64,000 bases of DNA from the NCBI GenBank assembly GCA_035294125.1, contig DATGLM010000084.1, positions 1 to 64,000 on the forward strand, read 5' to 3'. This DNA comes from CADDYT01 sp035294125 (GTDB lineage Bacteria; Chloroflexota; Ktedonobacteria; Ktedonobacterales; Ktedonobacteraceae). The translations under genes and the position numbers were made by a program. Of this stretch, positions 34,657 through 43,800 are shown one piece after another. Each line of letters begins with the position of its first letter. Positions within the stretch are counted from its first letter, which is position 1. The notes under the pieces were generated by a model. The model did not search any database. It was not told the DNA's origin and saw only the letters and a list, made by a program, of their open reading frames with translations.

Positions 34657-34785
34657 TCCGACAGCACATGACTTGAAAAGGGAAAAAACGGATCCTCTCT
34701 CACATTAGCACAGATGTAGCGTGTCTGTTAAAGCATAGCCAGGGCGACCTACTCTCTCACAAGAGAAAATCTCACCTGCTTAGCA

Positions 34786-35253
34786 TCATGCTTCTTCGGC
34801 CAGTAAGCGTTCAATGACGTCGTAGGGGATAGGCGGCCAGGGCTTACCGCGTCTGGCAAGGAAGGTACGCGCATTGCGCCTGCCGAGGAAGAAAAATTGT
34901 AACATATGGAAGGGGGAACTGGCATGCGGCATCTGGTCGGTGTTTGAGCGACCATTGGCGGTCACAAACTTGCTCACCTGTAGCGTGAGCAGTCCGTCCT
35001 CAGAGACAAGCTCGCCCAGGATCACCATTTGCTTTAGACCTTCCAGCTGCTCATTAAACTCGTGGAAGAGCAGACAGGCCTTACCACGCCAGTCTGCTGC
35101 CAGAGCTGGAGGGGAGGGAAACGTAAACACCTGACAAGCGGCATCGGCGTAGGCAGTGCAGCGGACACTCATTGGATAGCCATCGTCGTCTACAATACTG
35201 AGCACGCCGCTCGTATAGTTGCAGGCTCGTGCAGCCAGTTGCTCATTCCACAT
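34786..35253 (-). CDS. PPOX-like flavin-binding split-barrel protein
   Basis: A 155-residue protein starting MWNEQLAARACNYTSGVLSI. Its strand order (VLSIVDDDGYPMSVRCTAY, then LLFHEFNEQLEGLKQMVILG) matches the pyridoxamine-5'-phosphate-oxidase-like split barrel. It has no PNPOx catalytic tail. Its start overlaps the end of the larger PPOX gene by 11 bases, so translation is coupled and the two proteins may form a heterodimer. The cofactor (FMN, F420 or haem) is unknown. Confidence 0.65.
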   Translation of the reverse strand: MWNEQLAARACNYTSGVLSIVDDDGYPMSVRCTAYADAACQVFTFPSPPALAADWRGKACLLFHEFNEQLEGLKQMVILGELVSEDGLLTLQVSKFVTANGRSNTDQMPHASSPFHMLQFFFLGRRNARTFLARRGKPWPPIPYDVIERLLAEEA

Positions 35254-35761
35254 GTGTCACCTCGATTTCTGTTGGCTCGACGCTGAAGTCACGATGGGGC
35301 CAGACCAGGATACGCCGGGGCTGGACCGTAATCACCAGCCGTTGGAAGAGGTACCAGGCAAAGAGCCTGCGCACGAACCGGTTGGAGGTAAAGCGGCGCA
35401 CATCCGGTTGACGACGGCTCGTTACCTGAAAAAGCCCTCGTATACGCGGACTCTCGAAATCCACCAATTCACTGACCGTCCCCTCACCCTGGATCAGGAC
35501 AGCAGGGGCTTGCTCCAGCCCGGACCCGGTTGGATCAGAGTAGAGCAAGGAGAGCTGCCGGTGGCGACGAACATTGAAGGCTTTGACCGGGAAGGCAATA
35601 GAAACTGAGAGCACAATCTGGCCCATTCTCTCATCATAATATGGCAAAGAGGGCCAGGTGATAGGCTGTCCCTTGCTATTCACGGTTGTTACTTCACATG
35701 TATAGTATTCGCGCAGCACGCGGCGCACGTCATCAGGCACATCCAGCCCTTGCATACTCAT
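35243..35761 (-). CDS. PPOX-class flavin/F420-binding protein
   Basis: A 172-residue split-barrel protein: EYYTCEVTTVNSKGQPITWP, then QIVLSVSIAFPVKAFNVRRH and LSLLYSDPTGSG. The Ser/Lys/Asn pattern is as in PPOX F420-dependent or FMN-binding proteins. The start is ATG 35761 (MSMQG) with GCAGGAGATTA before it; an ATG at 35800 lacks a good binding site. It overlaps the downstream PPOX-like gene by 11 bases. A general redox or detoxification role is inferred. Confidence 0.72.
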   Translation of the reverse strand: MSMQGLDVPDDVRRVLREYYTCEVTTVNSKGQPITWPSLPYYDERMGQIVLSVSIAFPVKAFNVRRHRQLSLLYSDPTGSGLEQAPAVLIQGEGTVSELVDFESPRIRGLFQVTSRRQPDVRRFTSNRFVRRLFAWYLFQRLVITVQPRRILVWPHRDFSVEPTEIEVTHVE

Positions 35762-36000
35762 TAATCTCCTGCTTCTCTCTTGATTCAGTTTACCTGTCAT
35801 AGCTTCTAAGGCTTTTTCCCTGCAAGCAAGGCCTCAGCCCACCGACCATTGCACAGAATACGAGACAACATCTTATCAAGATCATTAAATCTACCTTTTT
35901 TGGGCAGACAAAAAGAATATCTTCTTCAAAGGTTATATTTTTTGTGACCATCTTGATGAGCCAGACAACGTACAGGTATTCAAGCTCAGGAGAAGCTGCC

Positions 36001-36456
36001 ATGGACAGGATCATTGCCTGCAAGGTGAGGCTCCATTGCGGAGTGCAACGAGCCTATGAGATGTTTACTGTTAACGAAGACCTGCAATCGTGGCTGACCA
36101 ATCTGGCGGAAGTTGAGCCGGAGGTTGGCGGGAGATACGAGTTGTTCTGGGACCTTGCCGATTGGGAAAACGCCAGCACCATCGGCTGTAAAATCACCGC
36201 CATTGAACCTGACAAGTTTCTCTCGTTCGAGTGGAAAGGGCCGCCGCAGTTCAAATATTTTATGAACAGCGCCGACCCATTGACGCACGTGACAGTCTTC
36301 TTCATCCCCTGTGACGAGATATTCACCCCCTGCACCGATGTCTATCTGATTCACTCAGGCTGGCGCGACACCCTGGCATGGGAAGAGGCCCGGCAATGGC
36401 ACGCGCGCACGTGGGAAGACGCCTTCGCGAACTTGCGCAGCCTGATCAATCGCTGA
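36001..36456 (+). CDS. SRPBCC (AHSA1-like) ligand-binding protein
   Basis: A 151-residue START-like protein: IIACKVRLHCGVQRAYEMFT, LQSWLTNLAEVEPEVGGRYELFW near residues 29-52, then FLSFEWKGPP. The C-terminal helix EEARQWHARTWEDAFANLR is typical of the AHSA1 family. The hydrophobic cavity suggests binding of a small lipid or aromatic molecule; no reaction can be inferred. ATG 36001 has AGGAGAAGCTGCC upstream. It is 123 bases before the VOC gene on the same strand. Confidence 0.8.
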   Translation: MDRIIACKVRLHCGVQRAYEMFTVNEDLQSWLTNLAEVEPEVGGRYELFWDLADWENASTIGCKITAIEPDKFLSFEWKGPPQFKYFMNSADPLTHVTVFFIPCDEIFTPCTDVYLIHSGWRDTLAWEEARQWHARTWEDAFANLRSLINR

Positions 36457-36579
36457 AACGGCTTACGCAAGCCCGCACGTATATAGAAGAGAGATACGGC
36501 AAACCGGCAAGACCACTTTCGTAGACGATTCTGATGACAACATACACGTGCTAGAGAACATAAAGGAGGCCACAGGATT

Positions 36580-36996
36580 ATGAGTCTTACCCTGACACAC
36601 GTTTCTCTCTTCGTCCAGGACATGCAAGCCATGCTGAAATTCTATCAAGATACCATGGGTCTGCAAGTGCTGGAGACTTCGGACGGTTATGCCGCTCTGA
36701 AGGCAGGCGATAACGTGAAACTCTCGTTCTTTGATTATCAAAAGATGGAGCAGACAATTCCCCTGGTTCAGCCCAGTGATGTCAATGGCAATCGCTGTGT
36801 GATCGAGTTCCGCATCGATGGCGAGAGCGTTGATGCATGGAGCAACAAGCTGCGCCGCGAGGGGGTGCAATTGATCACCAACCCGACCAACTATACCAAC
36901 TGGGGTATCCGCTCCCTCTTCATCCAGGACCCCGAAGGCAATCTGATTAACCTGTACGAACCACTCAACACACAGGGCCAGGGACAACAGGGATAG
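36580..36996 (+). CDS. VOC-family (glyoxalase/bleomycin-resistance-like) protein
   Basis: A 138-residue protein with two beta-alpha-beta-beta-beta modules: LTHVSLFVQDMQAMLKFYQD, then FRIDGESVDAWSNKLRREG, closing IQDPEGNLINLYEP. Metal-ligand positions are partly kept (His7, Glu near FIQDPEGNLINLYE). Glyoxalase, dioxygenase or drug-binding roles are all possible. AAAGGAGG precedes the ATG. An intrinsic terminator follows 24 bases after the stop. Confidence 0.85.
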   Translation: MSLTLTHVSLFVQDMQAMLKFYQDTMGLQVLETSDGYAALKAGDNVKLSFFDYQKMEQTIPLVQPSDVNGNRCVIEFRIDGESVDAWSNKLRREGVQLITNPTNYTNWGIRSLFIQDPEGNLINLYEPLNTQGQGQQG

Positions 36997-37020
36997 CAGG
37001 CAGTTTGCCCACCATCAAAC

Positions 37021-37054
37021 AAAAACCCGCTCCGGCATATCAGAGCGGGTTTTT
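37021..37054 (+). terminator. Bidirectional intrinsic terminator
   Basis: AAAAACCCGCTC at 37021-37032 pairs perfectly with GAGCGGGTTTTT at 37043-37054 around a 10-base loop. The U-rich flank on each strand makes it able to end both the VOC transcript and readthrough from the antiporter side. Confidence 0.85.
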
Positions 37055-37057
37055 GAC

Positions 37058-37189
37058 ATGTCATTCTTCGCTTCGCTCAGAATCTCGGTGACCATCAGAC
37101 GACACAAGTGGCTGCCGAGATTCTTCGCTTCGCCCAGCATGACATATAAGGGGATTTTTTTATAGCATGTCATCCTTCGCTGCCTCCAG
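37058..37189. repeat. REP-like element cluster
   Basis: Three incomplete copies of the TGTCATYCTTCGCT element lie in tandem: 37058-37080, an inverted-ended partner at 37121-37145 that closes with CAGCATGACAT, and 37168-37189. The first two enclose AATCTCGG and CCGAGATT arms, so 37058-37145 forms a long imperfect palindrome. The cluster lies between the VOC terminator and the antiporter gene end. Confidence 0.6.
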
Positions 37190-37239
37190 ATGAAATGCTT
37201 TTGTTTGCAACACAGACAGGGTCTGTGCGGACATCCGGG

Positions 37240-38505
37240 TCAAGGTTGCCTTTGCTCTTGTATATTCCCATCGACATCGTTTGCCCTCTCTTGCACGGGT
37301 GTGACTTTCTGCCTGTATCCCAGTAAGGGCAGGAGCGGGGATGCCATCATGGTTGTCCCAACCGCCATAATCACCAGCATAGAAAAAAGGGTGGGTGAGA
37401 GGACGCCCAGATCGAGGCCAATGTTGAGTACAATTAACTCAACAAGGCCCCGCGTGTTCATCAATACGCCTAAGCTGAGCGATTCCTTCCACGAATCTCC
37501 GAACAGGTGAGCAACGAGCGTTCCTCCACTGATCTTGCCCACGCAGGCGACGGCAAGCACGAGCAGGCAGATCAACCACAAAGCAGGGCTATGGATCAGG
37601 CCAATGTGCGTTCGCAGCCCCGTGTAGACGAAGTAGAGAGGCAAAAACAGGAAGCCATTTGTCTGATCGATGCTGCGTACCAGTTCAATGAACATGGTTC
37701 TGCGCGGCAGAATAATACCCATGAGGAACGCTCCAAACACGGGATGAATGCCAATCGTGTTCGTGGTAAAGGCGGAGAGTAAGAGCAGAATGATGCTCAG
37801 TGCCAGAAGCAGCGGTCTGGATGTGACCCGCTTATCTAGAAGAACCAGCAGCGGACGGACGAGAGCGAGCATCACTACAATAAAGAGCAGCGTGAGTCCT
37901 ATGGCAAACAGGCCAGTAGTCACGCTTTTCGCTTGAGCGACGGCAATCACTAACGCTAACAAACACCAGGCGATGATGTCATCGACGGCTGCGCAGGTCA
38001 GAGCGAGGGTACCAAGTCTGGTTCCCAGCATATTCCTCTCCGTCAGCAAGCGTGCCAGTACAGGAAAGGCTGTGATAGCCACCGCCGTCCCAACCATCAG
38101 CATGAAGGAGAAAAGTGTAGCTTTTGAACCGGCGAGACCGGGGTAGAGGAAAAATGCCAATGTCCCTCCCATCAGTAGAGGGAGTACAATGCCACTGAGC
38201 GAAATGAGTGCAGCTTTCCTGCTTTGTCCCAGCATGACATGCGTGTCAATGCGCGCTCCTAATGAAAACATATAGAGGATTAAGCCGATATCGCCTAACG
38301 TTTGCAGCGTTGGTAAAACGCTTGTGGGGAAGACCGCCGCCTCCAGTTTCGGGAAGAACGCGCCGAGCAGTGAAGGGCCAAGCGCCAGACCCGCGAGGAT
38401 TTCTCCAATCACCCACTGTTGTCCGATGCGTTTACAGAAATATCCGAAAAGCTGGACAACAATCAGGACAATGATCAATTGCACAAGGATTTGACTGGTG
38501 AGCAT
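37240..38505 (-). CDS. Cation:proton antiporter (CPA2/KefB-type membrane domain)
   Basis: A 421-residue protein with about 12-13 membrane segments of the Na+/H+ exchanger family. It has GYFCKRIGQQWVIGEILAGL and ALGPSLLGAFFP at the start, TAVAITAFPVLARLL in the middle, and the conserved acidic pair in CAAVDDIIAWCLLALV, the ion-binding aspartates of the ND motif type. GVLMNTRGLVELIVLNIGL near the end is typical of CPA2. No regulatory NAD-binding (KTN) domain follows, so it is a bare exchanger. ATG 38505 has GGAGGGGTT just upstream. Confidence 0.9.
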   Translation of the reverse strand: MLTSQILVQLIIVLIVVQLFGYFCKRIGQQWVIGEILAGLALGPSLLGAFFPKLEAAVFPTSVLPTLQTLGDIGLILYMFSLGARIDTHVMLGQSRKAALISLSGIVLPLLMGGTLAFFLYPGLAGSKATLFSFMLMVGTAVAITAFPVLARLLTERNMLGTRLGTLALTCAAVDDIIAWCLLALVIAVAQAKSVTTGLFAIGLTLLFIVVMLALVRPLLVLLDKRVTSRPLLLALSIILLLLSAFTTNTIGIHPVFGAFLMGIILPRRTMFIELVRSIDQTNGFLFLPLYFVYTGLRTHIGLIHSPALWLICLLVLAVACVGKISGGTLVAHLFGDSWKESLSLGVLMNTRGLVELIVLNIGLDLGVLSPTLFSMLVIMAVGTTMMASPLLPLLGYRQKVTPVQERANDVDGNIQEQRQP

Positions 38506-39056
38506 AACCCCTCCTGGATTGCACAATTCCTACCTAACCAGAGAGATTATGTTCTCTGATCTGGCTGCTACTCTATACTTCGTTCTCCGAAAGTGCCCCG
38601 GCTCTTGACAGGATCAAAAGTCGCCTTCAACTTGAGTATACACACTCTTAGCCTGATCTCCTGTGAGTAGCACCACATTTCCCATATCAACTTCCATACT
38701 TTGAAGGCCAGGATCACCAGCTCTGATGGTGGTAAACGATGAAATTTCTCAGCTTATGTTCGATTCTGATGAGAGCCGCCGCATTGTGTAACGACAAACC
38801 CGATCTCTACAGCTCCGTATTCTGTTGGTAATGACGATGAGAGTATCTTTTTTTCGGCAAGCGTTTCCCCAATGGTCTGCCAGTGTCAGCAGGAAAGTTG
38901 CAGTCGATTTGCTCCATATAATGGAATTGTTGAGCCTTGATATGCCATGATACCTTCCGGGTCAAAAATAAGGAGACCAGAAGATCTTGAAATCCTCTTC
39001 TGGTCTCCTCTCATAGAGAGAATAACAGATCATCTTCAACAAGAGTAGAGGCAAGT
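38506..39056. other. Intergenic region with terminator
   Basis: These 551 bases hold no convincing gene. The right part carries the terminator of the Rieske gene at 38971-39009; the left part should contain the antiporter promoter. No repeats were found. Confidence 0.5.
38971..39009 (-). terminator. Intrinsic terminator of the DUF2231-Rieske gene
   Basis: AGGAGACCAGAAGA at 38971-38984 pairs perfectly with 38996-39009 around an 11-base loop. On the minus strand TTATTTTTG follows, a good U-tract. It lies 48 bases past the stop at 39057. Confidence 0.85.
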
Positions 39057-40019
39057 TTATGCGTGATCGAGGCGGCGCAGTTCGACTTTGCCGTCGCGGA
39101 TACGCACTGCGAAGTTGGGTTCGGCATAGACTGCCGGACTGGTAACGACGCTGCCGTCAGTCATGCGGAACTGGGAACCGTGCCAGGGGCAGGTAACAAT
39201 GTCGTTTTCCACCGTCCCTTCGTTCAGAGGGCCGCCCATGTGGGTGCAGATGGCCCCGATGGCGTAGATAGTGCTGCCCTGCTTCAGCAGCACAGCGGGA
39301 ATGCCATCAGCATCGACGCGGGTCAGCTTACCCTCGACAAGGTCGTTCTCGTTCATCACCGGCACAAAATCATTGGGACCGCCTTCAAAGGCATCGTGGT
39401 TGACCCCGATGCCTTTGGCGAAAGAAAGCTCGCCGCCGAGGTAGGCCGAGAAGAGCAGAGCCACGTAGGAAACGGTGGAAAGGCCAATGCCTGCTCGCTT
39501 CAGACCTAGCTTGCGCAGTCCAAACGAGGCTGTATTTACAAGCGCGATACCTGTGTTGAGCGCGCCATGGATGAAGCCAATACGGCGGTCCGTATCGATC
39601 TGGTCGCTCCAATCGGTCACACCGGTGATCGCCGTGCCTACCGCCGCGATCAGGCCGAATAAGAGCATGTCTTCGGCGGTTCTTGCGTTGCCTTCCCGCT
39701 CATCGTTGAGCCAGAGCAGATCAAACAGCATGCTGCCTGTCCAGGCTCCGATAGGCAGATCTGTCAGAACAGGATGAAGCGCGTGACCAAGCCATGTTCC
39801 GCTCAGGATATCCTTGATCTTGCGCCCAAATTGCCCGGGCTGACCAAATAGTTTCAGAATCCAGTCTTGAACCTGGACGGCATACTGATCCGTCCAGGTT
39901 TGTTGCTCCACCATTTCTGCAATCCAGTGCCGCAATGGTGGACTGAGCGGGGGTGTCTCTTCCCATCCACGCTGCGGTGCCGGAACAACCTCCACTGCAT
40001 CTGAACCCATTTCATTCAA
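39057..40019 (-). CDS. DUF2231 membrane domain fused to a Rieske [2Fe-2S] domain
   Basis: A 320-residue protein. A cytoplasmic start (EMGSDAVEVVPAPQRGWEE) leads to a DUF2231 region with about four membrane segments (roughly 85-215, LHPVLTDLPIGAWTGSMLFD). A Rieske domain (about 225-318) follows, with the cluster ligands in CTHMGGPL and CPWHGSQF: Cys-His and Cys-His. The fusion suggests a membrane electron carrier or the electron-transfer part of an oxidoreductase; the partner is not in the window. It is single in its unit and ends at an intrinsic terminator. Confidence 0.87.
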   Translation of the reverse strand: MNEMGSDAVEVVPAPQRGWEETPPLSPPLRHWIAEMVEQQTWTDQYAVQVQDWILKLFGQPGQFGRKIKDILSGTWLGHALHPVLTDLPIGAWTGSMLFDLLWLNDEREGNARTAEDMLLFGLIAAVGTAITGVTDWSDQIDTDRRIGFIHGALNTGIALVNTASFGLRKLGLKRAGIGLSTVSYVALLFSAYLGGELSFAKGIGVNHDAFEGGPNDFVPVMNENDLVEGKLTRVDADGIPAVLLKQGSTIYAIGAICTHMGGPLNEGTVENDIVTCPWHGSQFRMTDGSVVTSPAVYAEPNFAVRIRDGKVELRRLDHA

Positions 40020-40063
40020 TCCTTTCCTGCCTCACAAAGAGACAAAAACATACATCAATATAG

Positions 40064-41089
40064 CTACTTCACAATTAACCAGCAGTAATCGTGCGGGGGA
40101 TTAAAGCCCAGCACAGAGAAAGGAACGTCTGGCTGCTGCCGCGTGAGGAGATAACGCGCCACTGCCGGATTGTGGGCGTAGAACAGCCTGGTACAGCATA
40201 ATGCGTCTTGCAACGAGCGAAAATGCACATACATCTCTTCATGCAGCGGCAAGGCAACATAATGGAACCTGTGTGCCATCAACCAGCCCCGGTCTTCGAC
40301 ACGAGGCCAGATGAGAGCGATCTTGCCTCCCGGCTTCGTCACCCGCTTCAGTTCCGTTAGCCCCGCTTCACCTCCCTGTCCCGCTTCGGCAGTGAAGGCG
40401 GAACACGAGAGAGCGAGATCAACGCTGTCATCCTCTAGTGGGAGGTGCTCGAAACTCCCCTGCAACGGAATGATGCGCCGCTGCTCCTCTGGCAGCGCGC
40501 TGAGCTTTCGCCGCAGAATGTTCAACAGGCCGGGAGACGGCTCGACCGCGTAGACCCGGCTGGCTCCGTGACGCAGGCTTTCAAAGGAGGCGCGCCCACT
40601 GCCAGCTCCTGCGTCAAGCACCACCGCGTCACGTATGTTCGGCTCCAACGCCTGGAAAATGCCGGGATGAATACGCTCTCCCATCGTCAACTCCTCATAG
40701 AGTTCGGGCATTTTCCAGTAGATCAGCTCCCAGAAAAGATCATCGAGCACGCGCCGACGTGCAGCCTCCACCTCGTCAGGCGGCAGCGGGCGACGCGAAT
40801 CCCACAAAAAAGTCACCCACTGGTCTGGCGACAGGTGCTCTCTTATAGAGCAAAGCAGCGACCACGGCGCGGCGCGCAGGCTCACGGCAAGGTCGCTCAA
40901 TGCTACCCCGAAGTTCCCGCTCAGGATACTCCGGAGTGTCTCCTCATCAAAAACCTCGATATCCTCAATGGAAAAAGGGTTCTCGAAGAGGGGGTATCCT
41001 TGCCTCTCGCTCTCCTCCGCCGCACCAGCGACATTCCCATCGCCAGTGAGGGATACTTCGTCTATCGCTGCTAAAATGGACGGCTTCAT
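40064..41089 (-). CDS. Class I SAM-dependent methyltransferase with N-terminal extension
   Basis: A 341-residue protein. A 140-residue acidic N-terminal extension (LFENPFSIEDIEVFDEETLR, LSPDQWVTFLWDSR) of unknown function precedes a Methyltransf_11-type core: VVLDAGAGSGRASFESLRH, VEPSPGLLNILR, LEDDSVDLALSC and LKRVTKPGGKIALIWPR. ATG 41089 has AAGGTGAGATC upstream; the frame to 41125 has no binding site. The gene stands upstream of the Rieske fusion on the same strand, 44 bases apart, so they may be co-transcribed. Confidence 0.8.
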   Translation of the reverse strand: MKPSILAAIDEVSLTGDGNVAGAAEESERQGYPLFENPFSIEDIEVFDEETLRSILSGNFGVALSDLAVSLRAAPWSLLCSIREHLSPDQWVTFLWDSRRPLPPDEVEAARRRVLDDLFWELIYWKMPELYEELTMGERIHPGIFQALEPNIRDAVVLDAGAGSGRASFESLRHGASRVYAVEPSPGLLNILRRKLSALPEEQRRIIPLQGSFEHLPLEDDSVDLALSCSAFTAEAGQGGEAGLTELKRVTKPGGKIALIWPRVEDRGWLMAHRFHYVALPLHEEMYVHFRSLQDALCCTRLFYAHNPAVARYLLTRQQPDVPFSVLGFNPPHDYCWLIVK

Positions 41090-41560
41090 GATCTCACCTT
41101 CAGGTGGGCCGAACAGGCAGACCAAACCTCAGTGCCCATCTGCACTGGCTCCATCACACAATCAACACGGTTCACACCTTCTATACTACAAATTCTTTCC
41201 GTGTGGAAGCAAGTCAACAATTATATTTTAACCTTTATTGCCTGCTGCGTCTTCCTAAATGAGGAAGGAATACAACACGCACTTCCCCAATTCCTCCGGA
41301 CAGCCCTTAGAGCTGGCACCCTCTAAGGGCCGCTTTCTTCTATTCTGCTGTGAGCACTGTGAGACAGTTCACAACAGGTGGGTGAAAAACACGACTTTTC
41401 CATACGCCGAACGTTGCTATAATAAGCATAAATGCTTGTTTAAGAGCTTTTTTGCATGCGAAAAACGTTCTATCAGCTAGATGGAGCAGTAGACAGCCGG
41501 TGAATCCTTCACCTTGCCTGTTCCCGCATTGATACATTTTCTCCGTGCAGGAGGACCAAT
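41090..41560. other. Intergenic region with palindrome and possible promoter
   Basis: These 471 bases hold a perfect 10-bp hairpin at 41303-41312/41321-41330 (GCCCTTAGAG with an 8-base loop). A TATAAT at 41418-41423 could be a -10 element for the zinc-ribbon gene that starts at 41561, although no clear -35 is visible. A plus-strand frame at 41259-41480 spans the hairpin but has no family marks. Confidence 0.4.
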
Positions 41561-43771
41561 ATGGCAATTTGTGAATATTGTGGAGCAGATATACCCGAGC
41601 ATGCCAGTTTTTGCGGGCAATGCGGGCAGGCCCCTTCGCCTGTCAACAGTCCCAATTCGCTCACACGCAACAGCTTTCCACCGCTCTCCGCACCTGCAAA
41701 CGACCCTTTTGCGACGGTCATCAGCCCATCTCAGTCAGATTTCTCCCCCGTCGCCAGCGCCGGTCAGCCAGTGAGCAACCCGTCTCTGCCACAGTATCGA
41801 GGGCAAGGCAAGCCAGCTTTTCAAGGGCATGCAGAAGCAGGTCAAGGCAATCCTTCATTTCCTGCTTCCCAGGAGCAGATGCCAGCCGCGACCAGCCAGG
41901 AGGAGGAAGAGGAGAGACGCCGACGAGCCGCATTGCTGGGTCTGGGCTTCGTCGGCGGACTGGTGGGAGACGCGCGGCCAGGCAGTGTGCCAATGGTACA
42001 GGGCACGCCGCAGGTGAGCGGTGTGCCATCGGTTTCCGGCGCGCCGCAGATGGGCCAGCTAGCTGGAACAGCAGGCCACCCCTTCGCGCCGGGAACGCCC
42101 GGCAACGCTGGTTATTCTCTGCCCGTGGGAACTTCATCACCTCAACATCCTGCGCCCCCTGCTCATCCAACCAATCCTAACCCTAACCCGGCGCAGCCAA
42201 AGCCACCTACTAAGCCAACACCCAACCCTCCAGCAGGCTGCGCGCCAGCGTGGCTCATCATAGTAAGCGCCATTGTACTTATCATCACCAGCATTATCAC
42301 TACCGCCTTCACCGTTTTGTCTCCCACGCTCTCACTGAGCGGCAGCGGCAGCGTGTCAGCAGGCGGGACGCTGCACCTGTACGGCAGCCACTTTCTTCCC
42401 GGCAGCAGCATCGCTCTGACACTGGACGGCAGCACCCCCCTCTATGTCTCATCCCCACACCTTCAGACTGCCTCGTCTGCCACTATGGGTGAAGTTTGGA
42501 TACTCGTCGCACAGGGTGAGTCGCTTGCGACAGGGAGCAATGTGGTGCGGGCCGCTGCTGATGGCAGCTTCGCGGTGACAATCCCTGTCGGAACAAGCTG
42601 GAAGCCAGGGCAACATACGATTCGCGCCACCGAGAACATCAGCCAGCGCAGCGCAGCACTCTCCTTTACCGTCGTGACAGCCGGAACAACGCCCACGCCA
42701 TCGCCGACAGCTACAGTCACAGCCACCGCTACCACAACGGTGACATCCACACCATCTCCGTCACCGTCGCCATCTCCATCGATTACACCGACTGCAACCG
42801 CTACAGGCTTGAGCTGCATCAATCCGGCTACGCTGGCGCTGGGACCGGTCAGCGAGGGGTACAATCAAGCGACTTCTTCGGTAGTGACGCTCTGTACAGA
42901 AGGTTCCGGTGTTGTGAACTGGATAGCAAGCTGGGACCAGAATGCAGCTCCCTGGCTGCAACTCGATCGCACGTCCGGGCAGATTCAGGCTCCGGGGCAA
43001 CAGCAAGTGACGGTGAGCGCGAACGCCAGTGGGTTGAAAGCAGGCAATTACGCGGCCACCGTGGCGTTTAACGACCAGCAGGGCAACACGAGCGAGACAC
43101 TGACGGTCAACTTCACAGTGCAGACAGGCTGTGTCAGCGCCATGCCAACCACATTGAGCTTCACGGGCGAGGCCGGGGTCAGCGATCCCTCAGCCCAGAC
43201 GGTCTCGGTCACCAACTGTAGCTCGCTTCCGGCTACGTGGTCGGCTTCGGTCACAACCAGTGGGAGCAGCAACTGGCTGAGCGTGAATCCGAGCAGCGGC
43301 ACGTTGAAAGGCAAGGCAGCGCAGAATGTGACCGTCACAGCCTCGAACGTGGAGGCAAAGCTGAGCGCGGGAACCTACACAGGACAGATTACTTTCGCCA
43401 TCGGTTCCACGCAATCAGTCGTGAATGTGACGCTAACCGTGCAGGCCGCGCCAACGCTGGTGGTGGAAGCGCCAAGCCCACCAACATTCGACGCCAACGC
43501 GGATTGCGGCTACAATGCTAGCTCTGGATACTGGACGTGTACTGCCTCCATCGCCAATAGCTCCACCAGCCTGAGCCTGAACTGGACATCATCAAGCAGT
43601 GGCATAGCAGGCATCATATTCAAACCGGCAAGTGGGACGCTGGGGCCGAATCAGGGAACGCGGGTGCAAATCATCGTGCCTTCAAATAACTGCTCGGCGC
43701 AGGCAACGCTCACCTTCAGCGGTCCAGCCAATAGCGACAACGTTAGCTGGTACTGCACCATCATCAGTTGA
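41561..43771 (+). CDS. Zinc-ribbon membrane protein with BACON-like extracellular repeats
   Basis: A 736-residue protein. A cytoplasmic zinc ribbon (MAICEYCGADIPEHASFCGQ, Cys4, 7, 18, 21) starts it. A long Pro/Ser/Gly-rich linker with an acidic EEEEERRRR patch near 114-122 leads to one membrane segment (about 231-253). Outside are an immunoglobulin/IPT-like domain (about 254-375), a Thr/Pro/Ser mucin-like stretch (378-412) and two BACON-type repeats (about 415-640) with SWL..D..SG......V.V..N.SGL..G.Y.A patterns. A last small beta domain follows. The gene precedes the receptor-like kinase by 29 bases and starts with AGGAGGACCAAT. A surface adhesion or ligand-binding partner of the kinase is inferred. 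Confidence 0.8.
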   Translation: MAICEYCGADIPEHASFCGQCGQAPSPVNSPNSLTRNSFPPLSAPANDPFATVISPSQSDFSPVASAGQPVSNPSLPQYRGQGKPAFQGHAEAGQGNPSFPASQEQMPAATSQEEEEERRRRAALLGLGFVGGLVGDARPGSVPMVQGTPQVSGVPSVSGAPQMGQLAGTAGHPFAPGTPGNAGYSLPVGTSSPQHPAPPAHPTNPNPNPAQPKPPTKPTPNPPAGCAPAWLIIVSAIVLIITSIITTAFTVLSPTLSLSGSGSVSAGGTLHLYGSHFLPGSSIALTLDGSTPLYVSSPHLQTASSATMGEVWILVAQGESLATGSNVVRAAADGSFAVTIPVGTSWKPGQHTIRATENISQRSAALSFTVVTAGTTPTPSPTATVTATATTTVTSTPSPSPSPSPSITPTATATGLSCINPATLALGPVSEGYNQATSSVVTLCTEGSGVVNWIASWDQNAAPWLQLDRTSGQIQAPGQQQVTVSANASGLKAGNYAATVAFNDQQGNTSETLTVNFTVQTGCVSAMPTTLSFTGEAGVSDPSAQTVSVTNCSSLPATWSASVTTSGSSNWLSVNPSSGTLKGKAAQNVTVTASNVEAKLSAGTYTGQITFAIGSTQSVVNVTLTVQAAPTLVVEAPSPPTFDANADCGYNASSGYWTCTASIANSSTSLSLNWTSSSSGIAGIIFKPASGTLGPNQGTRVQIIVPSNNCSAQATLTFSGPANSDNVSWYCTIIS

Positions 43772-43800
43772 AAAAAGAGAACAGGCAGGGGAAAATACTT

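Noticed and set aside
41259..41480. 73-residue plus-strand frame across a hairpin
   Set aside because: Cys/Phe-rich chance sequence, no ribosome binding site, and it spans a perfect hairpin.
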